Shown here one piece after another: positions 40,888 through 51,086 of a stretch of DNA of 64,000 nt (the first letter of the stretch is position 1; every line of letters starts with the position of its first letter). Under the pieces are notes generated by a model. The model did no database searches. It was not told the DNA's origin and saw only the letters and a program-made list of their open reading frames with translations. Made by a program: the position numbers and the translations under genes. Source of the DNA: Halomonas litopenaei (lineage in GTDB: Bacteria > Pseudomonadota > Gammaproteobacteria > Pseudomonadales > Halomonadaceae); contig NZ_JAEKJT010000004.1 in the NCBI RefSeq assembly GCF_017303055.1, positions 1 to 64,000 of the forward strand. The letters are read 5' to 3'.

Positions 40888-42323
40888 GAACTGGGAATCC
40901 TCAATACCTGCCCCACACGAATCACGTCGCCAGACAGCTCATTGACCTGCTTGAGCGCATTCAACGCCACGCCATGACGCGAGGCGATGGCCGACAGAGT
41001 GTCGCCGGGCTGAATACGGTACTCGTTGGACGCCGTCGAGCGCCCCTGGTCACGCTGCCAGGCCAGCAGGCTGGCCGGCGGCGGGTTACGCTCGAAGTGC
41101 GCGCGGATCCCGCCGAAGACAGCGCTCATCATGCGCTGCTGGTAGGCGCCATCCCGCAGTCGCCGCTCTTCTTCCGGGTTGGAGATGAAGCCTGTCTCCA
41201 CCAGCAGCGAGGGAATGTCCGGCGACTTCAGCACCACGAAGCCAGCCTGCTCGACGCGGGGCTTGTGAAGGTCGTTGATGCGACCAATACGGCTCAGCAC
41301 CTCATCGCCGATCGTCAGCGAATCATTCAGCGTCGCTGTCATGGTCAGGTCCAGCAGCACCCCGCGCAGCACCTGGTCCTTGTCATCCAGCGACAGGCTG
41401 CCATCGACACCGCCGATGAGGTCGGAACGGTTCTCGGCAGCGGCCAGCCACTTCGCCGTCTCCGACGTCGCGCCACTCTGGGACAGCGCAAACACCGAGC
41501 TGCCATGGGGCCTGGGGCTATTGAAGGCATCGGCATGAATCGACACAAAGAAGTCCGCTTTCTGCTCCCGGGCGATCAAGGTGCGCTGGCGCAGCCCGAC
41601 GTAGTAATCGCCGTCACGAATCATCACCGCCTTGAAGCCGGGAGTGTCGTTGAACTGGCGGGCCAGGCGATCCGCCATCTGCAACACGACATCCTTCTCG
41701 CGGGTGCCACTGGGGCCCATCGCGCCAGGATCCTCGCCGCCGTGGCCTGCGTCCACCGCGATGATAATGTCACGCTTGGGGTGCGGCTGGGCGGCATCCA
41801 CCACCGGCGCAGCGGCCACCGGATCGCGCCCTTCCGCCACCGCTACGGTCTTGGCACGTTCCGCGGCGATTTCCTGCTCACGGATCATCGACTCGATCGG
41901 GTCGATGGGGTCTTCCACCGCACTTTCGCCCGGATATTCGAGATCCACCACCAGGCGGTGGCCATACTGATTGTTCGGCGCCAGCGAGAAGTGACGCGGC
42001 TCGATGGCACGGCTCAATTCAAGCACCACGCGCAGATCGTTGCCTTCGCGCACGCCGGTGCGTACAGCGCTGATCGCGCTGTTCGACAGGTCCATGCTGT
42101 TGGGATCGGCCGCCAGGCTGGTATCCCCCAGGTCGATGACCAGCCGGCGCGGGTTGTCGAGCTCGAATACATTGGCGGTGGCCGCGGCAGACAGGTCAAA
42201 CACCAGACGCGAATGGTCCGGCGCCGCCCATAGACGCATGTTATCGACGCTGGCGGCATGGGTCGCCGCGCAGACCACGGCAAGCCCCAGCCCCCCGACC
42301 AGAGTCAACAGCTGACGCATCAT
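40884..42323 (-). CDS. amiB: N-acetylmuramoyl-L-alanine amidase (AmiB/AmiC type)
   Basis: Periplasmic cell-division amidase of 479 aa. A signal peptide (cleavage near ATHAASV) is followed by an AMIN domain (about 27-130) that targets septal peptidoglycan, a linker, the zinc amidase_3 domain (about 190-410, with [15 protein letters not shown] and [13 protein letters not shown]) and a C-terminal LysM domain (about 433-477: [17 protein letters not shown]). Its start overlaps the tsaE stop and its end overlaps mutL, so tsaE-amiB-mutL-miaA form a coupled run. Confidence 0.95.
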   Translation of the reverse strand: MMRQLLTLVGGLGLAVVCAATHAASVDNMRLWAAPDHSRLVFDLSAAATANVFELDNPRRLVIDLGDTSLAADPNSMDLSNSAISAVRTGVREGNDLRVVLELSRAIEPRHFSLAPNNQYGHRLVVDLEYPGESAVEDPIDPIESMIREQEIAAERAKTVAVAEGRDPVAAAPVVDAAQPHPKRDIIIAVDAGHGGEDPGAMGPSGTREKDVVLQMADRLARQFNDTPGFKAVMIRDGDYYVGLRQRTLIAREQKADFFVSIHADAFNSPRPHGSSVFALSQSGATSETAKWLAAAENRSDLIGGVDGSLSLDDKDQVLRGVLLDLTMTATLNDSLTIGDEVLSRIGRINDLHKPRVEQAGFVVLKSPDIPSLLVETGFISNPEEERRLRDGAYQQRMMSAVFGGIRAHFERNPPPASLLAWQRDQGRSTASNEYRIQPGDTLSAIASRHGVALNALKQVNELSGDVIRVGQVLRIPSS

Positions 42324-42826
42324 GCCTTGCCCCCTGCCAACCGCACGTCACCACTGATCTGCTGCGCCAGGCGTTCGAGCACCTCGCTGCCATAGGCGGT
42401 CAGCGCGCTGATGTGGGCCCGTCGCCCCCGGGGCTCCGCGTGGCTCAACGCCACCTCCAGGTCCGGCGGGGTCAGCCAGCCTTCACCGCGCTCGGCCCAT
42501 TCGACCAGGCACAGGTTGCCCTCGGCGAACAGGTCCCTGCCACCAATGAATTCCAGCTCTTCAGGATCGCCAAGGCGATACAGATCGAAGTGATAGAGGG
42601 TAAGAGGCTCCTCCCCGAGCGCCAGCTCGTAGGGTTCTACCAGCGTGTAGGTCGGACTCTTCACCGCGCCTTGATGGCCGTAGGCGCGCAGCACGCCACG
42701 TGCCAGCGTGGTCTTGCCGGCGCCAAGCTCTCCCGACAGGTGGACACGCCCACGCCCATCCAGGGCTCGTCCCAGGCATTCCCCCAGTGCGACCTGGCGG
42801 TCTTCATCATCGAGTCGCAGCTGCAT
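42320..42826 (-). CDS. tsaE: tRNA threonylcarbamoyladenosine synthesis ATPase TsaE
   Basis: ATPase of 168 aa (YjeE family) which drives turnover of the TsaD-TsaB complex making t6A37 in tRNA. The Walker A motif GELGAGKTTLARG (about 35-47), the SPTYTLVEPY segment and YHFDLYRLGDPEELEF are clear. It overlaps the 3' end of nnr by 20 bp, and nnr-tsaE-amiB-mutL order is widespread. Confidence 0.95.
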   Translation of the reverse strand: MQLRLDDEDRQVALGECLGRALDGRGRVHLSGELGAGKTTLARGVLRAYGHQGAVKSPTYTLVEPYELALGEEPLTLYHFDLYRLGDPEELEFIGGRDLFAEGNLCLVEWAERGEGWLTPPDLEVALSHAEPRGRRAHISALTAYGSEVLERLAQQISGDVRLAGGKA

Positions 42827-44357
42827 CTTCCTCGCCCATCGTCGGATTGACTAATTTTCGTGCACAGGATGCCAGATCGCTGGCCAACAGACCACGCTCG
42901 CCGCCCTCTCGCGCTGCCATATCCCCGGCCAGGGCATGCACCAGCACTCCCACTCTCGCGGCACGCTCGAGTGACCAATGGAGCGAGGGACCCTGGGCAA
43001 CCAGGCCAGCAATGATGCCGGTCAGCGTGTCGCCCATGCCACCACTGGCCATGCCGGGGTTGCCGAAGGGACACAGCGCGAGTCCCTGGGGACCAGCGAT
43101 CAGGGTGCCGGCCCCCTTGAGCACTACCACCCCGCCCCAGCGTTCACGCAGGGCCCGTGCGGCGCCCGGGCGATCCGCTTCAATCTCGGCCACGCTGCAC
43201 CCGAGCAGGCGTGCTGCCTCCCCCGGATGCGGCGTCAATATCCAGTCATCGCGGCGCTGACCGGAGAAGCGCGAGACCAGCAGATTAAGCGCATCGGCAT
43301 CCAGGACCAGCGGAATGGAGCGCCCCAGCGCGGTCTGCAGCACCGACTGGCCCCAGCTGCCCTGGCCAAGCCCCGGACCTACCGCCAGCACCGTCAAGCG
43401 CTCCAACAGTTCGTCCAGTTCACTGGCATGGGTCACACCCCGCGCCATCACCTCAGGACAGCGCACCAGACTGGCACCGACATGCTCGGGAGCTGTCGCC
43501 AGCAGCACTCTGCCCGCTCCGACACGGGCACAGCACTGTGCCGCCAGTAGCGCAGCACCGCCCAGGCCGGGCGCACCGCCGAAGATGCCGGCGAAGCCCG
43601 CAGCGCCCTTGTGCATGTCACGCTCTCTCGGCGGCAGCGCCGACTCGATCAGGCTGGACTGCAGTCGCCAGGCGGTCGGCTCTATGTCGTCATGAGCCAG
43701 CGCATCGACACCAAGGGGCTCCACGACCACCTCGCCGGCCAACGCCGCGCCGCGGCCAGTGTGCAGGCCCAGCTTGTCGCCGATAAAGGTCACGGTCATC
43801 ACTGCCTTGACGGCGAGACTCGGCTCGGCACCACCATCGGCGGTAATTCCCGATGGAATATCCACCGCCAGCACCGGCCGCCCACTGGCATTGATCGAGG
43901 CAATGCAAGCGGCGTAGTCGGCCCTGAGCTGTCCGGTAAAGCCGGTGCCCAACAGCGCATCGACCACTACCTCACCGTCCACCAAGAGCTCGTCACTCCA
44001 TTCAACAAAGGCCACGCCGGCATCATCTGCCATTTGCGCCGCACGCAAGGCGTCTCCTTTCAGCTGCCCACGTGGACACATCGACACCCGCTGCACCTGG
44101 CGCCCCTCGGTGGCCGCCAAGGCTGCCAGTACATGACCATCGCCACCGTTGTTACCGCCGCCACACAGCACGCTCAGCGACTTGGTGGCTGGCCAGCGCG
44201 CCTTCAACCAGCGCCAGGCGACACCGGAGGCGCGATGCATCAAGGCAAAGCCGTCCGTTTCTCCGGCAATCGCACGCCGGTCGAGCTCACGTACCTGTTC
44301 GGCGGTGTACAGCGGCGTCTGACCTGGCTCAGGCGTGCCGACGTCGACGTTATCCAT
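42807..44357 (-). CDS. nnr: bifunctional NAD(P)H-hydrate epimerase/dehydratase
   Basis: Repairs hydrated NAD(P)H. The protein of 516 aa has an N-terminal YjeF epimerase domain (about 15-215: CGGGNNGGDGHVLA, DALLGTGFTG, VDIPSGI) and a C-terminal ribokinase-like dehydratase domain (about 235-505: KGAAGFAGIFGGAPG, VLDADALNLL, LTPHPGEAARLLG, KGAGTLIAGPQG and GNPGMASGGMGDTLTG). The ATG at 44357 follows AGGGAGA; the frame's upstream codons to 44390 have no ribosome site. It diverges from queG. Confidence 0.95.
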   Translation of the reverse strand: MDNVDVGTPEPGQTPLYTAEQVRELDRRAIAGETDGFALMHRASGVAWRWLKARWPATKSLSVLCGGGNNGGDGHVLAALAATEGRQVQRVSMCPRGQLKGDALRAAQMADDAGVAFVEWSDELLVDGEVVVDALLGTGFTGQLRADYAACIASINASGRPVLAVDIPSGITADGGAEPSLAVKAVMTVTFIGDKLGLHTGRGAALAGEVVVEPLGVDALAHDDIEPTAWRLQSSLIESALPPRERDMHKGAAGFAGIFGGAPGLGGAALLAAQCCARVGAGRVLLATAPEHVGASLVRCPEVMARGVTHASELDELLERLTVLAVGPGLGQGSWGQSVLQTALGRSIPLVLDADALNLLVSRFSGQRRDDWILTPHPGEAARLLGCSVAEIEADRPGAARALRERWGGVVVLKGAGTLIAGPQGLALCPFGNPGMASGGMGDTLTGIIAGLVAQGPSLHWSLERAARVGVLVHALAGDMAAREGGERGLLASDLASCARKLVNPTMGEEDAAATR

Positions 44358-44480
44358 GCGGTTCTCCCTACGATCCGGATGCTTTACCATGGCGACCCTT
44401 CTTCCAGTCTAAGCGGTTCCCGTGCTGAGCAAAGCTCGGTGGCCCGCCGCTACGCCATCTTGCCAGGGTTGTCCTCATTC

Positions 44481-45581
44481 ATGTCCGCATCGTCTCCGCG
44501 CGCCGACGTCGATTTTCACGAGCTGGCAGCCCGCATCCGCACCTGGGGGCGCGAGCTGGGATTTCAGCAGCTCGGTATCACCGATGTGGACCTCAGCGAA
44601 GACGAGGCCTATCTGGAGCGCTGGCTGGCGGCTGGCTACCACGGCGAAATGGGCTTCATGGCCAAACACGGTACCAAGCGTACCCGGCCTGCGGAACTGG
44701 AGCCCGGAACCATCCGCGTTATAAGTGTACGCCTGGACTACCTGCCGCCGGAGGTCGAGACCACCAAGGTGCTTGGCCAGCCTGACCGGGCCTACGTGTC
44801 ACGCTATGCGACTGGGCGCGACTACCACAAGCTGATGCGCAAGCGCCTGCAGCGCCTGGCGAAGATGATCGAAGCAGAAGTCGGCACCTTCGGTTATCGC
44901 GCCTTTGTCGACTCAGCCCCGGTGATGGAGCGTGCCCTGGCCCGCAAGGCAGGTCTGGGCTGGTTCGGCAAGAACGCCATGCTGCTCAACCCCAAGGCGG
45001 GGTCGATGTTCTTTCTGGGCGAGCTGTATACCGACCTGCCGCTACCGCTGGATGCGCCCTTCGAGCAGGAGCACTGTGGCAGCTGCAGCGCCTGCCGTAG
45101 CGCCTGTCCCACTGGCGCCATCGTCGACGACAAGGTGGTCGACGCCCGAGCCTGTATTTCCTACCTGACCATCGAGCTCCACGGTGCCATTCCTGAACGC
45201 TTTCGGGCCGATATGGGCAACCGGGTGTTTGGCTGCGATGACTGCCAGCTGGTCTGTCCGTTCACCCGCTTCACCCGAGTCAGCCGCGAAGCAGACTTCG
45301 CCCCGCGCCATGACCTCGACAGGGTCTCGCTACTGAGCCTGTTCGGCTGGAGCGAGGAGCAGTTTCTCGAGCGTACCGCCGGCAGCCCGATTCGCCGCAT
45401 CGGCTACGAACGCTGGCTGCGCAACCTGGCCGTGGGGCTTGGCAATGCGCCATGGAGTTCCGCCATCGAAAGTGCGCTACTGGTGCGCCTGTCCTACCCC
45501 TCCGAGCTGGTGCGCGAGCATGTGCGCTGGGCGCTGGATCGTCAGCGCCGTCAACGCCCAGCGCTGATTCCGACCCAGTAA
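44481..45581 (+). CDS. queG: epoxyqueuosine reductase
   Basis: Cobalamin and iron-sulfur enzyme of 366 aa performing the last step of queuosine synthesis in tRNA. The N-terminal cobalamin-binding part includes YHGEMGFMAKH and DSAPVMERALARKAGLGWFGKNAML; two [4Fe-4S] sites are marked by CGSCSACRSACPTGAI (about 194-209) and CDDCQLVCPF. The ATG at 44481 starts just before the conserved DFHELAARIRTWGRELGF. It diverges from nnr, as commonly seen, and converges with orn. Confidence 0.95.
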   Translation: MSASSPRADVDFHELAARIRTWGRELGFQQLGITDVDLSEDEAYLERWLAAGYHGEMGFMAKHGTKRTRPAELEPGTIRVISVRLDYLPPEVETTKVLGQPDRAYVSRYATGRDYHKLMRKRLQRLAKMIEAEVGTFGYRAFVDSAPVMERALARKAGLGWFGKNAMLLNPKAGSMFFLGELYTDLPLPLDAPFEQEHCGSCSACRSACPTGAIVDDKVVDARACISYLTIELHGAIPERFRADMGNRVFGCDDCQLVCPFTRFTRVSREADFAPRHDLDRVSLLSLFGWSEEQFLERTAGSPIRRIGYERWLRNLAVGLGNAPWSSAIESALLVRLSYPSELVREHVRWALDRQRRQRPALIPTQ

Positions 45582-45661
45582 CCCGTGCCGCTGGCACGCC
45601 CTTGTGGTTGGCCGAGCACACCAGCGAATCACGCCGGCGTCGTCAAAGCCCCCTGAGCGGT

Positions 45662-46249
45662 TCAGTCGTTGATGTTCGCCTTGAGGAAGGTCTTGCGATA
45701 GTGCGCAAGCTCCGCGATGGATTCCTTGATGTCATCCATGGCCAGGTGCACGTTGCGCTTGGAGAATCCTTCAAGGGCCTCGGGGTTCCAGCGCTTGGCC
45801 AGTTCCTTGAGGGTCGAGACATCCAGATTGCGGTAGTGGAAAAAGGCCCAGAGTTCGGGCATTTCACGCTCCAGAAATCGCCGATCCTGGTGGATCGAAT
45901 TGCCGCACATGGGCGAGCTGCCCGGGGCGACATGGGCCGCCAGAAAGGCCAGCGTCTGGCGTTCGGCCTCGGCGGTGTCGACGGTGCTCTTGCGCACGCG
46001 CTCCACCAGCCCGGACTCACCGTGGGTGCGGGTATTCCACTCGTCCATGCCGGCCAGCAGCGCCTCACTCTGGTTGACCGCGATGACAGGCCCCTCAGCG
46101 ATGACATTGAGATCGCCATCGGTGATCAGCGTCGCCACCTCGATGATCCGCTCTCGCTGCGGATCCAATCCGGTCATTTCCAGGTCAATCCAGATCAGCA
46201 GATCGCTTCGCGGTGTGGTGGGAGCCTGTGCGGCAGATGCATCAGCCAT
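45662..46249 (-). CDS. orn: oligoribonuclease
   Basis: DEDDh 3'-5' exonuclease of 195 aa which degrades di- to pentanucleotides, including pGpG from c-di-GMP breakdown. Motifs are [12 protein letters not shown] (D and E), [18 protein letters not shown] and the final [11 protein letters not shown]. The ATG at 46249 is chosen since AGGAAAC lies upstream and the conserved core starts shortly after; the longer frame to 46846 runs antisense through rsgA. It diverges from rsgA, a standard pairing. Confidence 0.96.
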   Translation of the reverse strand: MADASAAQAPTTPRSDLLIWIDLEMTGLDPQRERIIEVATLITDGDLNVIAEGPVIAVNQSEALLAGMDEWNTRTHGESGLVERVRKSTVDTAEAERQTLAFLAAHVAPGSSPMCGNSIHQDRRFLEREMPELWAFFHYRNLDVSTLKELAKRWNPEALEGFSKRNVHLAMDDIKESIAELAHYRKTFLKANIND

Positions 46250-46342
46250 GATCGTTTCCTTGCGTCGTAGGGCGCCCGCTGTCGGGACAGGGGGCGTCCG
46301 GGTAGGTACAATGCCGCCCATTGTACCGACCATCAGGTGCTC

Positions 46343-47377
46343 ATGAGCAAACGCAAGTTGAGCCGTCAGCAACGCTGGCGCATCGAGAAGATCCAGGCCG
46401 AACGTGCCGAGCGAGCCGCCAAGAAGGCTGGGCGGGACGACGAGAAGTTGGCGGCTGGCGAATACGGCGCGGAACGCGACGGCCGAGTGATTGCTCACTT
46501 CGGACGCACGCTGGATGTCGCTGAGCGGGCCGGTGATACCCCGACTCGCTGCCATCTGCGAGCCAACCTCGAGGGGTTGGTCACCGGAGACCGTGTCATC
46601 TGGCGCGCCGGCGAGGACGGTAGCGGTGTGGTGGTCGCCAGGGGCGAGCGCGACAATGTGCTTGAGCGCCCGGACATGCGCGGGCTGCTGAAGCCGGTGG
46701 CCGCCAACATCGACCAGATCCTGATCGTCTTCGCGGTAGAGCCCGAGCCCCACGCCGGACTCATCGACCGCTACCTGGTCGCCGCCGAAGCCACCGGCAT
46801 TACGCCGGTGCTGGTTCTCAACAAGACCGATCTGCTGCCCGAGCAAGGCGGTGAGCTACGCGCACTGCTCGACCGCTACCGCCATATTGGTTATCAGGTG
46901 GTCGCCACGACCACCGCTCACGCGGGTGGACTGGACGATCTGTATGCTCAGCTCGCCGACCGCACCTCCGTATTTGTCGGGCAAAGCGGGGTTGGCAAGT
47001 CCTCGCTGATCGATCGGCTGCTACCGGATGAGGAGCTGCGTATCGGCGCCCTCTCCGAGGACTCTCGCAAGGGCCGGCACACCACCACAACGGCCCAGCT
47101 CTATCGCCTTCCGCCACCCAGCGACAGCCTTGCCGCGGGAGAGCTGATCGACTCCCCCGGTATACGCGAGTTTGGCTTGACGCACCTGGACGAGCGCCAA
47201 GTGACCGAGGGCTTTATCGAGTTCGCACCCTACCTCGGCCTGTGTCGCTTCCGCGATTGTCGCCACCGGCAGGAACCGGGCTGTGCGCTGCTCGATGCTG
47301 TCGATGCTGGCGCTATTCACCCCGATCGCTTTGCCAGTTATCGTCGCATCGTCGATAGTCTGGATAGCCCGACCTAA
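46343..47377 (+). CDS. rsgA: small ribosomal subunit biogenesis GTPase RsgA
   Basis: Circularly permuted GTPase of 344 aa acting late in 30S maturation. An OB-fold domain (about 40-110) precedes the G domain with G4 LNKTD, then G1 [14 protein letters not shown] (about 214-227), G3 DSPGIREF, and a C-terminal zinc site [14 protein letters not shown]. The ATG at 46343 is used; the GTG six bases upstream is less likely. The N-terminus [13 protein letters not shown] is the typical basic start. Confidence 0.96.
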   Translation: MSKRKLSRQQRWRIEKIQAERAERAAKKAGRDDEKLAAGEYGAERDGRVIAHFGRTLDVAERAGDTPTRCHLRANLEGLVTGDRVIWRAGEDGSGVVVARGERDNVLERPDMRGLLKPVAANIDQILIVFAVEPEPHAGLIDRYLVAAEATGITPVLVLNKTDLLPEQGGELRALLDRYRHIGYQVVATTTAHAGGLDDLYAQLADRTSVFVGQSGVGKSSLIDRLLPDEELRIGALSEDSRKGRHTTTTAQLYRLPPPSDSLAAGELIDSPGIREFGLTHLDERQVTEGFIEFAPYLGLCRFRDCRHRQEPGCALLDAVDAGAIHPDRFASYRRIVDSLDSPT

Positions 47378-47420
47378 ATCCGCCGCCGCTATCGTCCGGA
47401 TGATCCAGAAGGAGACCCCC

Positions 47421-48251
47421 ATGAGCTCAGAAGACAATCTGCTGCCCCTGATCGCCGAGCCAGAGGACCTGGCGAGCGTGCTGGATCACGAGGATATTCT
47501 GGTGATCGACGTGCCGCTCAAGGCCGACAGCTACGCCCAGGGCCATGTCCCAGGGGCGATCTTCCTGGACCACCGCCGACTGCTGAAAGGCAGTGGCGAC
47601 GTGCCCAACGACGTACCCGACGTTGAGGCCTTGTCAGCCCTGTTCTCGTCGCTCGGGCTGACCCGCGACACCCACGTGGTGGCTTACGACGACGAAGGGG
47701 GTGGCTGGGCCGGGCGCCTGCTGTGGACGCTTGAGCTGATCGGCCATCGCCGCTACTCCTATCTCAATGGCGGGATTCATGCCTGGCGGGCCGAGGGGCT
47801 GCCCCAGTCCACCGAGGAGCACGCCGCCACCGCCTCCGACTACCAGGCCGAGATCCTTAACCCCGAGGTCGCCATTGACCGGCTCGAACTGCAGGAGCGA
47901 CTGGGCAGCGACCACTTCGCTATCTGGGATGCCCGCTCCGTGGGCGAGTTCGAGGGCACCAAAGGCGACAACAAGCGCCGTGGTCACCTGCCCGGTGCGG
48001 TCAACATGGAGTGGACGGATGCCATGGATCGTGAGCGTTCACTTCGTCTGCGCGACTATGCGGAGCTGATCACCGAGTTGGACGCCATGGGCATCACGCC
48101 AGACATGGAAGTGGTCACTCACTGTCAGAGCCATCACCGCAGCGGCTTTACCTGGCTGGTGGCCAAGGCACTGGGCTTCGAGCGCATCCGCGCCTATCCC
48201 GGCTCATGGAAGGAATGGGGCAACCGCGACGATACGCCGATCGAGGGCTGA
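47421..48251 (+). CDS. sulfurtransferase with two rhodanese domains
   Basis: Protein of 276 aa with two tandem rhodanese domains: an inactive N-terminal one (about 8-130, VIDVPLKADSYAQGHVPGAIFLDH) and a C-terminal one (about 155-272) with the active-site Cys in THCQSHHRSGFTW. The loop CQSHHRS differs from thiosulfate sulfurtransferases (CRKGVT-like) and from 3-mercaptopyruvate sulfurtransferase (CGSGV-like), so the donor is uncertain. AAGGAG precedes the ATG. It lies between rsgA and psd, as seen in other gammaproteobacteria. Confidence 0.88.
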   Translation: MSSEDNLLPLIAEPEDLASVLDHEDILVIDVPLKADSYAQGHVPGAIFLDHRRLLKGSGDVPNDVPDVEALSALFSSLGLTRDTHVVAYDDEGGGWAGRLLWTLELIGHRRYSYLNGGIHAWRAEGLPQSTEEHAATASDYQAEILNPEVAIDRLELQERLGSDHFAIWDARSVGEFEGTKGDNKRRGHLPGAVNMEWTDAMDRERSLRLRDYAELITELDAMGITPDMEVVTHCQSHHRSGFTWLVAKALGFERIRAYPGSWKEWGNRDDTPIEG

Positions 48252-48358
48252 CGCCGCCGCCTCATTGCGCCAGAGCCACCCGCACGTCTCACACGCTCAG
48301 GCTCACCGCCACGGTGGCCTGAGCCTGTTCCAACCCGTTTATCCGGAGCCGTCATTTC

Positions 48359-49288
48359 GTGACCCTCGCCAAGCTGTTTGCCCTGATCCAGTACCCGATC
48401 CCCCAACACCTGCTGTCCAGGCTGGTGGGTCGTCTCGCCGACTGCCGTATCGGCTGGCTCAAGAACCTGTTGATCCGTGCCTTCATCAAGCGCTTCAACG
48501 TCGACATGAGCCAGGCCGTCGAGAGCGATCCTGGTGTCTACCCAAGCTTCAACGCCTTCTTCACCCGAGCGCTGACCGCCGACGCTCGCCCGCTGGAGGA
48601 CGGACTGCTGTGTCCCGCCGACGGCACGCTGTCACAGTGGGGCGCCATTGATCGTGGTCGCCTGGTGCAGGCCAAGGGGCATCGCTTCAGCGTCTCCGAG
48701 CTGCTGGGGGGCGATCCGCTGTCCGCAGCGCGCTATCAGGACGGTAGCTTCGCCACCGTGTATCTGTCTCCCAAGGACTACCATCGCGTGCACATGCCGC
48801 TGGCGGGCACCCTGACCGAGATGGTCTACGTCCCTGGACGGCTGTTCTCGGTCAATGACGCTACCACCCGCCACGTGCCTGGCCTGTTTGCACGCAACGA
48901 GCGCCTGGTTTGTCATTTCGATACCGAGCAGGGGCCGATGGTGATGGTCCTGGTCGGGGCGATGATCGTCGCCGCCATCGAGACCGTCTGGGCAGGCCAG
49001 GTTACGCCTCAGTCCGGCCGAGTCGAACGCATACGCTTCGACCGCCCGGTACATCTGGAAAAAGGTGCGGAAATGGGGCGTTTCAAGCTGGGCTCCACGG
49101 TGGTGATGGCCTTTGCCGAAAAGGTCGACTTCGACGCCCTGAGCGGCAAAGGGGGCAACGCCGTACCGGTTCGCATGGGTCAGCGCCTGGGGGCACACCC
49201 CGGTCAGCAGGCAACTCCAGCACCGCAAGACGCCAGCGAGGCGAAGGCAGAGGACCAGCCCGGCGCGGCAACAGACGGCGCTGAATGA
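48359..49288 (+). CDS. psd: phosphatidylserine decarboxylase proenzyme
   Basis: Membrane-associated enzyme of 309 aa making phosphatidylethanolamine from phosphatidylserine. The self-cleavage motif LGST in [13 protein letters not shown] (about 242-245) generates the pyruvoyl group; [26 protein letters not shown] and PGRLFSVN are conserved. The start is a GTG at 48359. A charged, Ala/Glu-rich tail of about 35 residues after the beta/alpha core is longer than in E. coli and may be lineage-specific. Confidence 0.95.
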   Translation: MTLAKLFALIQYPIPQHLLSRLVGRLADCRIGWLKNLLIRAFIKRFNVDMSQAVESDPGVYPSFNAFFTRALTADARPLEDGLLCPADGTLSQWGAIDRGRLVQAKGHRFSVSELLGGDPLSAARYQDGSFATVYLSPKDYHRVHMPLAGTLTEMVYVPGRLFSVNDATTRHVPGLFARNERLVCHFDTEQGPMVMVLVGAMIVAAIETVWAGQVTPQSGRVERIRFDRPVHLEKGAEMGRFKLGSTVVMAFAEKVDFDALSGKGGNAVPVRMGQRLGAHPGQQATPAPQDASEAKAEDQPGAATDGAE

Positions 49289-49315
49289 TACTAAGGGAAG
49301 TGGCAGTGGCCCCGG

Positions 49316-50287
49316 TCAGCACCGGGGCGTGGCAAAGGCCATGACCTCATCAATACGCGACTTGCCGAGCGCCAGCTGAATCAGCCGGTCGAGGCCCAGG
49401 GCTACACCGCTGCCCTCGGGCATACCGGCCTCCAGGGCCGCCAACAGGCGCTGGTCGACATCCACCTCCGGCAAGCCCGCCTGGGCTCGAGCGCGATTGT
49501 CTTCGGCAAAGCGCGCTCGCTGCTCCTGAGCATCAGTCAGCTCATCGTAGCCGTTGGCCAGTTCGAGTCCCTGCAGGTACACCTCGAAGCGTGAGGCGAC
49601 CCAGGCGCCATCCTCGGGATCCCGATGGCGCCTGGCCAGGGCTGCCTGGCTCGCCGGATAGTCCAGCACTACATCGATGCCGTCGCGGCCAAGCGTCGGC
49701 TCGATGACCAGGCTCATCAGCAGGTCCAGGCAGTCATCGCGCTCCGCCGTGCTCATGTCCAGTCCGCCGGTCGCGGAGGCCAGCCTGCGCAGTGCATCCA
49801 GCTCGACCACGAAGGGATCGATCGACAGCTCACGTGCAAACAGCGCTCGGTATCGATGACGCTGGGTAGGGCCAGGATCGTCTGGCAGCAGGGTGCGAAT
49901 CAGCTGCTGGGTCTCCTCGATCAGTTGATCCAGTGACCAGCCAGGGCGATACCACTCGAGCATGCTGAATTCGATGTTATGACGCCGCCCGACTTCACCA
50001 TCACGGAAGCTGCGGGCAATCTGAAAGACAGGGCCTGCCCCTGCCGCCAGCAAACGCTTCATATGGAATTCTGGTGATGTCTGCAGCCACAGCGTTTCAG
50101 CACCCGCGGGAGTGCGGGCCTGGCAGGACAACGAGGCCAGGTGCACATCGGTACTGCCAGCATGCCCCAGGATAGGCGTCTCCACTTCCAGCACATCACG
50201 CTCGGTAAAGAACGCACGCACCCTTGCCAGCAGAGCCGCACGGCGCCGCAGCGTGTCTAGCGTGGCGGAAGGTTGCCAATCGTTCAT
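49316..50287 (-). CDS. epmA: EF-P-lysine lysyltransferase EpmA
   Basis: Class II lysyl-tRNA synthetase paralogue of 323 aa lacking the anticodon-binding domain; it attaches (R)-beta-lysine to EF-P. Motif 2 is QIARSFRDGEVGRRHNIEFSMLEWYR split around a loop, and motif 3 is GSGVALGLDRLIQLAL. It lies directly downstream of efp, with epmB on the other side of efp, so the complete modification set is clustered. A terminator and a 13-bp tandem repeat separate it from efp. Confidence 0.95.
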   Translation of the reverse strand: MNDWQPSATLDTLRRRAALLARVRAFFTERDVLEVETPILGHAGSTDVHLASLSCQARTPAGAETLWLQTSPEFHMKRLLAAGAGPVFQIARSFRDGEVGRRHNIEFSMLEWYRPGWSLDQLIEETQQLIRTLLPDDPGPTQRHRYRALFARELSIDPFVVELDALRRLASATGGLDMSTAERDDCLDLLMSLVIEPTLGRDGIDVVLDYPASQAALARRHRDPEDGAWVASRFEVYLQGLELANGYDELTDAQEQRARFAEDNRARAQAGLPEVDVDQRLLAALEAGMPEGSGVALGLDRLIQLALGKSRIDEVMAFATPRC

Positions 50288-50313
50288 GCTTGCCTACCTT
50301 GGGTAAAAGACGA

Positions 50314-50337
50314 AGGGCCACGCGATCGCGTGGCCCT
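50314..50337 (-). terminator. terminator between efp and epmA
   Basis: A perfect 24-bp palindrome AGGGCCACGCGA-TCGCGTGGCCCT is followed by TCGTCTTTT on the minus strand, about 90 bp after the efp stop codon. It should end the highly expressed efp transcript before epmA. Confidence 0.85.
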
Positions 50338-50346
50338 CGTTTAGCT

Positions 50347-50398
50347 ATCGATCACTGCAATCGATCACTGCAATCGATCGCTGCAATCGATCGCTGCT
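50347..50398. repeat. 13-bp tandem repeat after efp
   Basis: Four contiguous 13-bp units ATCGATCACTGCA / ATCGATCGCTGCA, followed by a degenerate fifth. Each unit contains ATCGAT or CGATCG palindromes. It occupies the efp 3' untranslated region between stop codon and terminator. Confidence 0.9.
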
Positions 50399-50423
50399 GT
50401 CGATCGACGGCGTTCGCCCCGCC

Positions 50424-50990
50424 TCAGGCGCGGGAGACGTACTCGCCCTTGCGGGTATCGATCTTCAGCACTTCGCCCTGGTTGATGAACAGCGGCACGC
50501 GGACCACCGCACCAGAGGACAGCGTCGCCGGCTTGGAACCGCCCTGGGCCGTATCGCCCTTCAGGCCCGGATCGGTCTCGACCACTTCCAGCTCGATGAA
50601 GTTGGGCGGGGTAACGGAGATGGCGTTGTCGTTCCACAGGGTAATGGTGTAAACCACCTGCTCCTTGAGCCACTTGTCGCTGTCACCCAGTGCCTTCTTC
50701 TCCACCGCATACTGCTCGAAGGAACCATCGGTCTTCATGAAGTGCCACATGTCACCGTCGGTGTACAGGTACTCCATGTCCAGATCCATGACATCGGCGC
50801 TTTCCAGGGAGTCGCCGGACTTGAAGGTACGCTCCCACACGCGGCCAGTCATCAGATTGCGCAGCTTGACGCGGTTGAAGGCCTGGCCCTTGCCGGGCTT
50901 CACGTATTCGTTCTCGACGATGGCGCAGGGGTCGCCGTCGAGCATCACCTTCAGACCGCCCTTGAATTCGTTGGTAGAATAGTTCGCCAT
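50424..50990 (-). CDS. efp: translation elongation factor P
   Basis: Protein of 188 aa that relieves ribosome stalling at polyproline stretches. Three beta-barrel domains are intact; the KOW-like N-terminal domain ends in the tip loop KPGKGQAF carrying K34, the Lys modified by EpmA/EpmB. The C-terminal segment [13 protein letters not shown] is the EF-P signature. The ATG at 50990 gives the standard [10 protein letters not shown] start; the longer frame is rejected. Confidence 0.98.
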   Translation of the reverse strand: MANYSTNEFKGGLKVMLDGDPCAIVENEYVKPGKGQAFNRVKLRNLMTGRVWERTFKSGDSLESADVMDLDMEYLYTDGDMWHFMKTDGSFEQYAVEKKALGDSDKWLKEQVVYTITLWNDNAISVTPPNFIELEVVETDPGLKGDTAQGGSKPATLSSGAVVRVPLFINQGEVLKIDTRKGEYVSRA

Positions 50991-51086
50991 GAAATCTGTT
51001 CCCTTTTGGTGCCCGTCCCGGCCATCGGCCCCGGTCGGCACACGACTGACATTCCACGAGGGCCAGCCCCTCGCGCCTATCGATGG

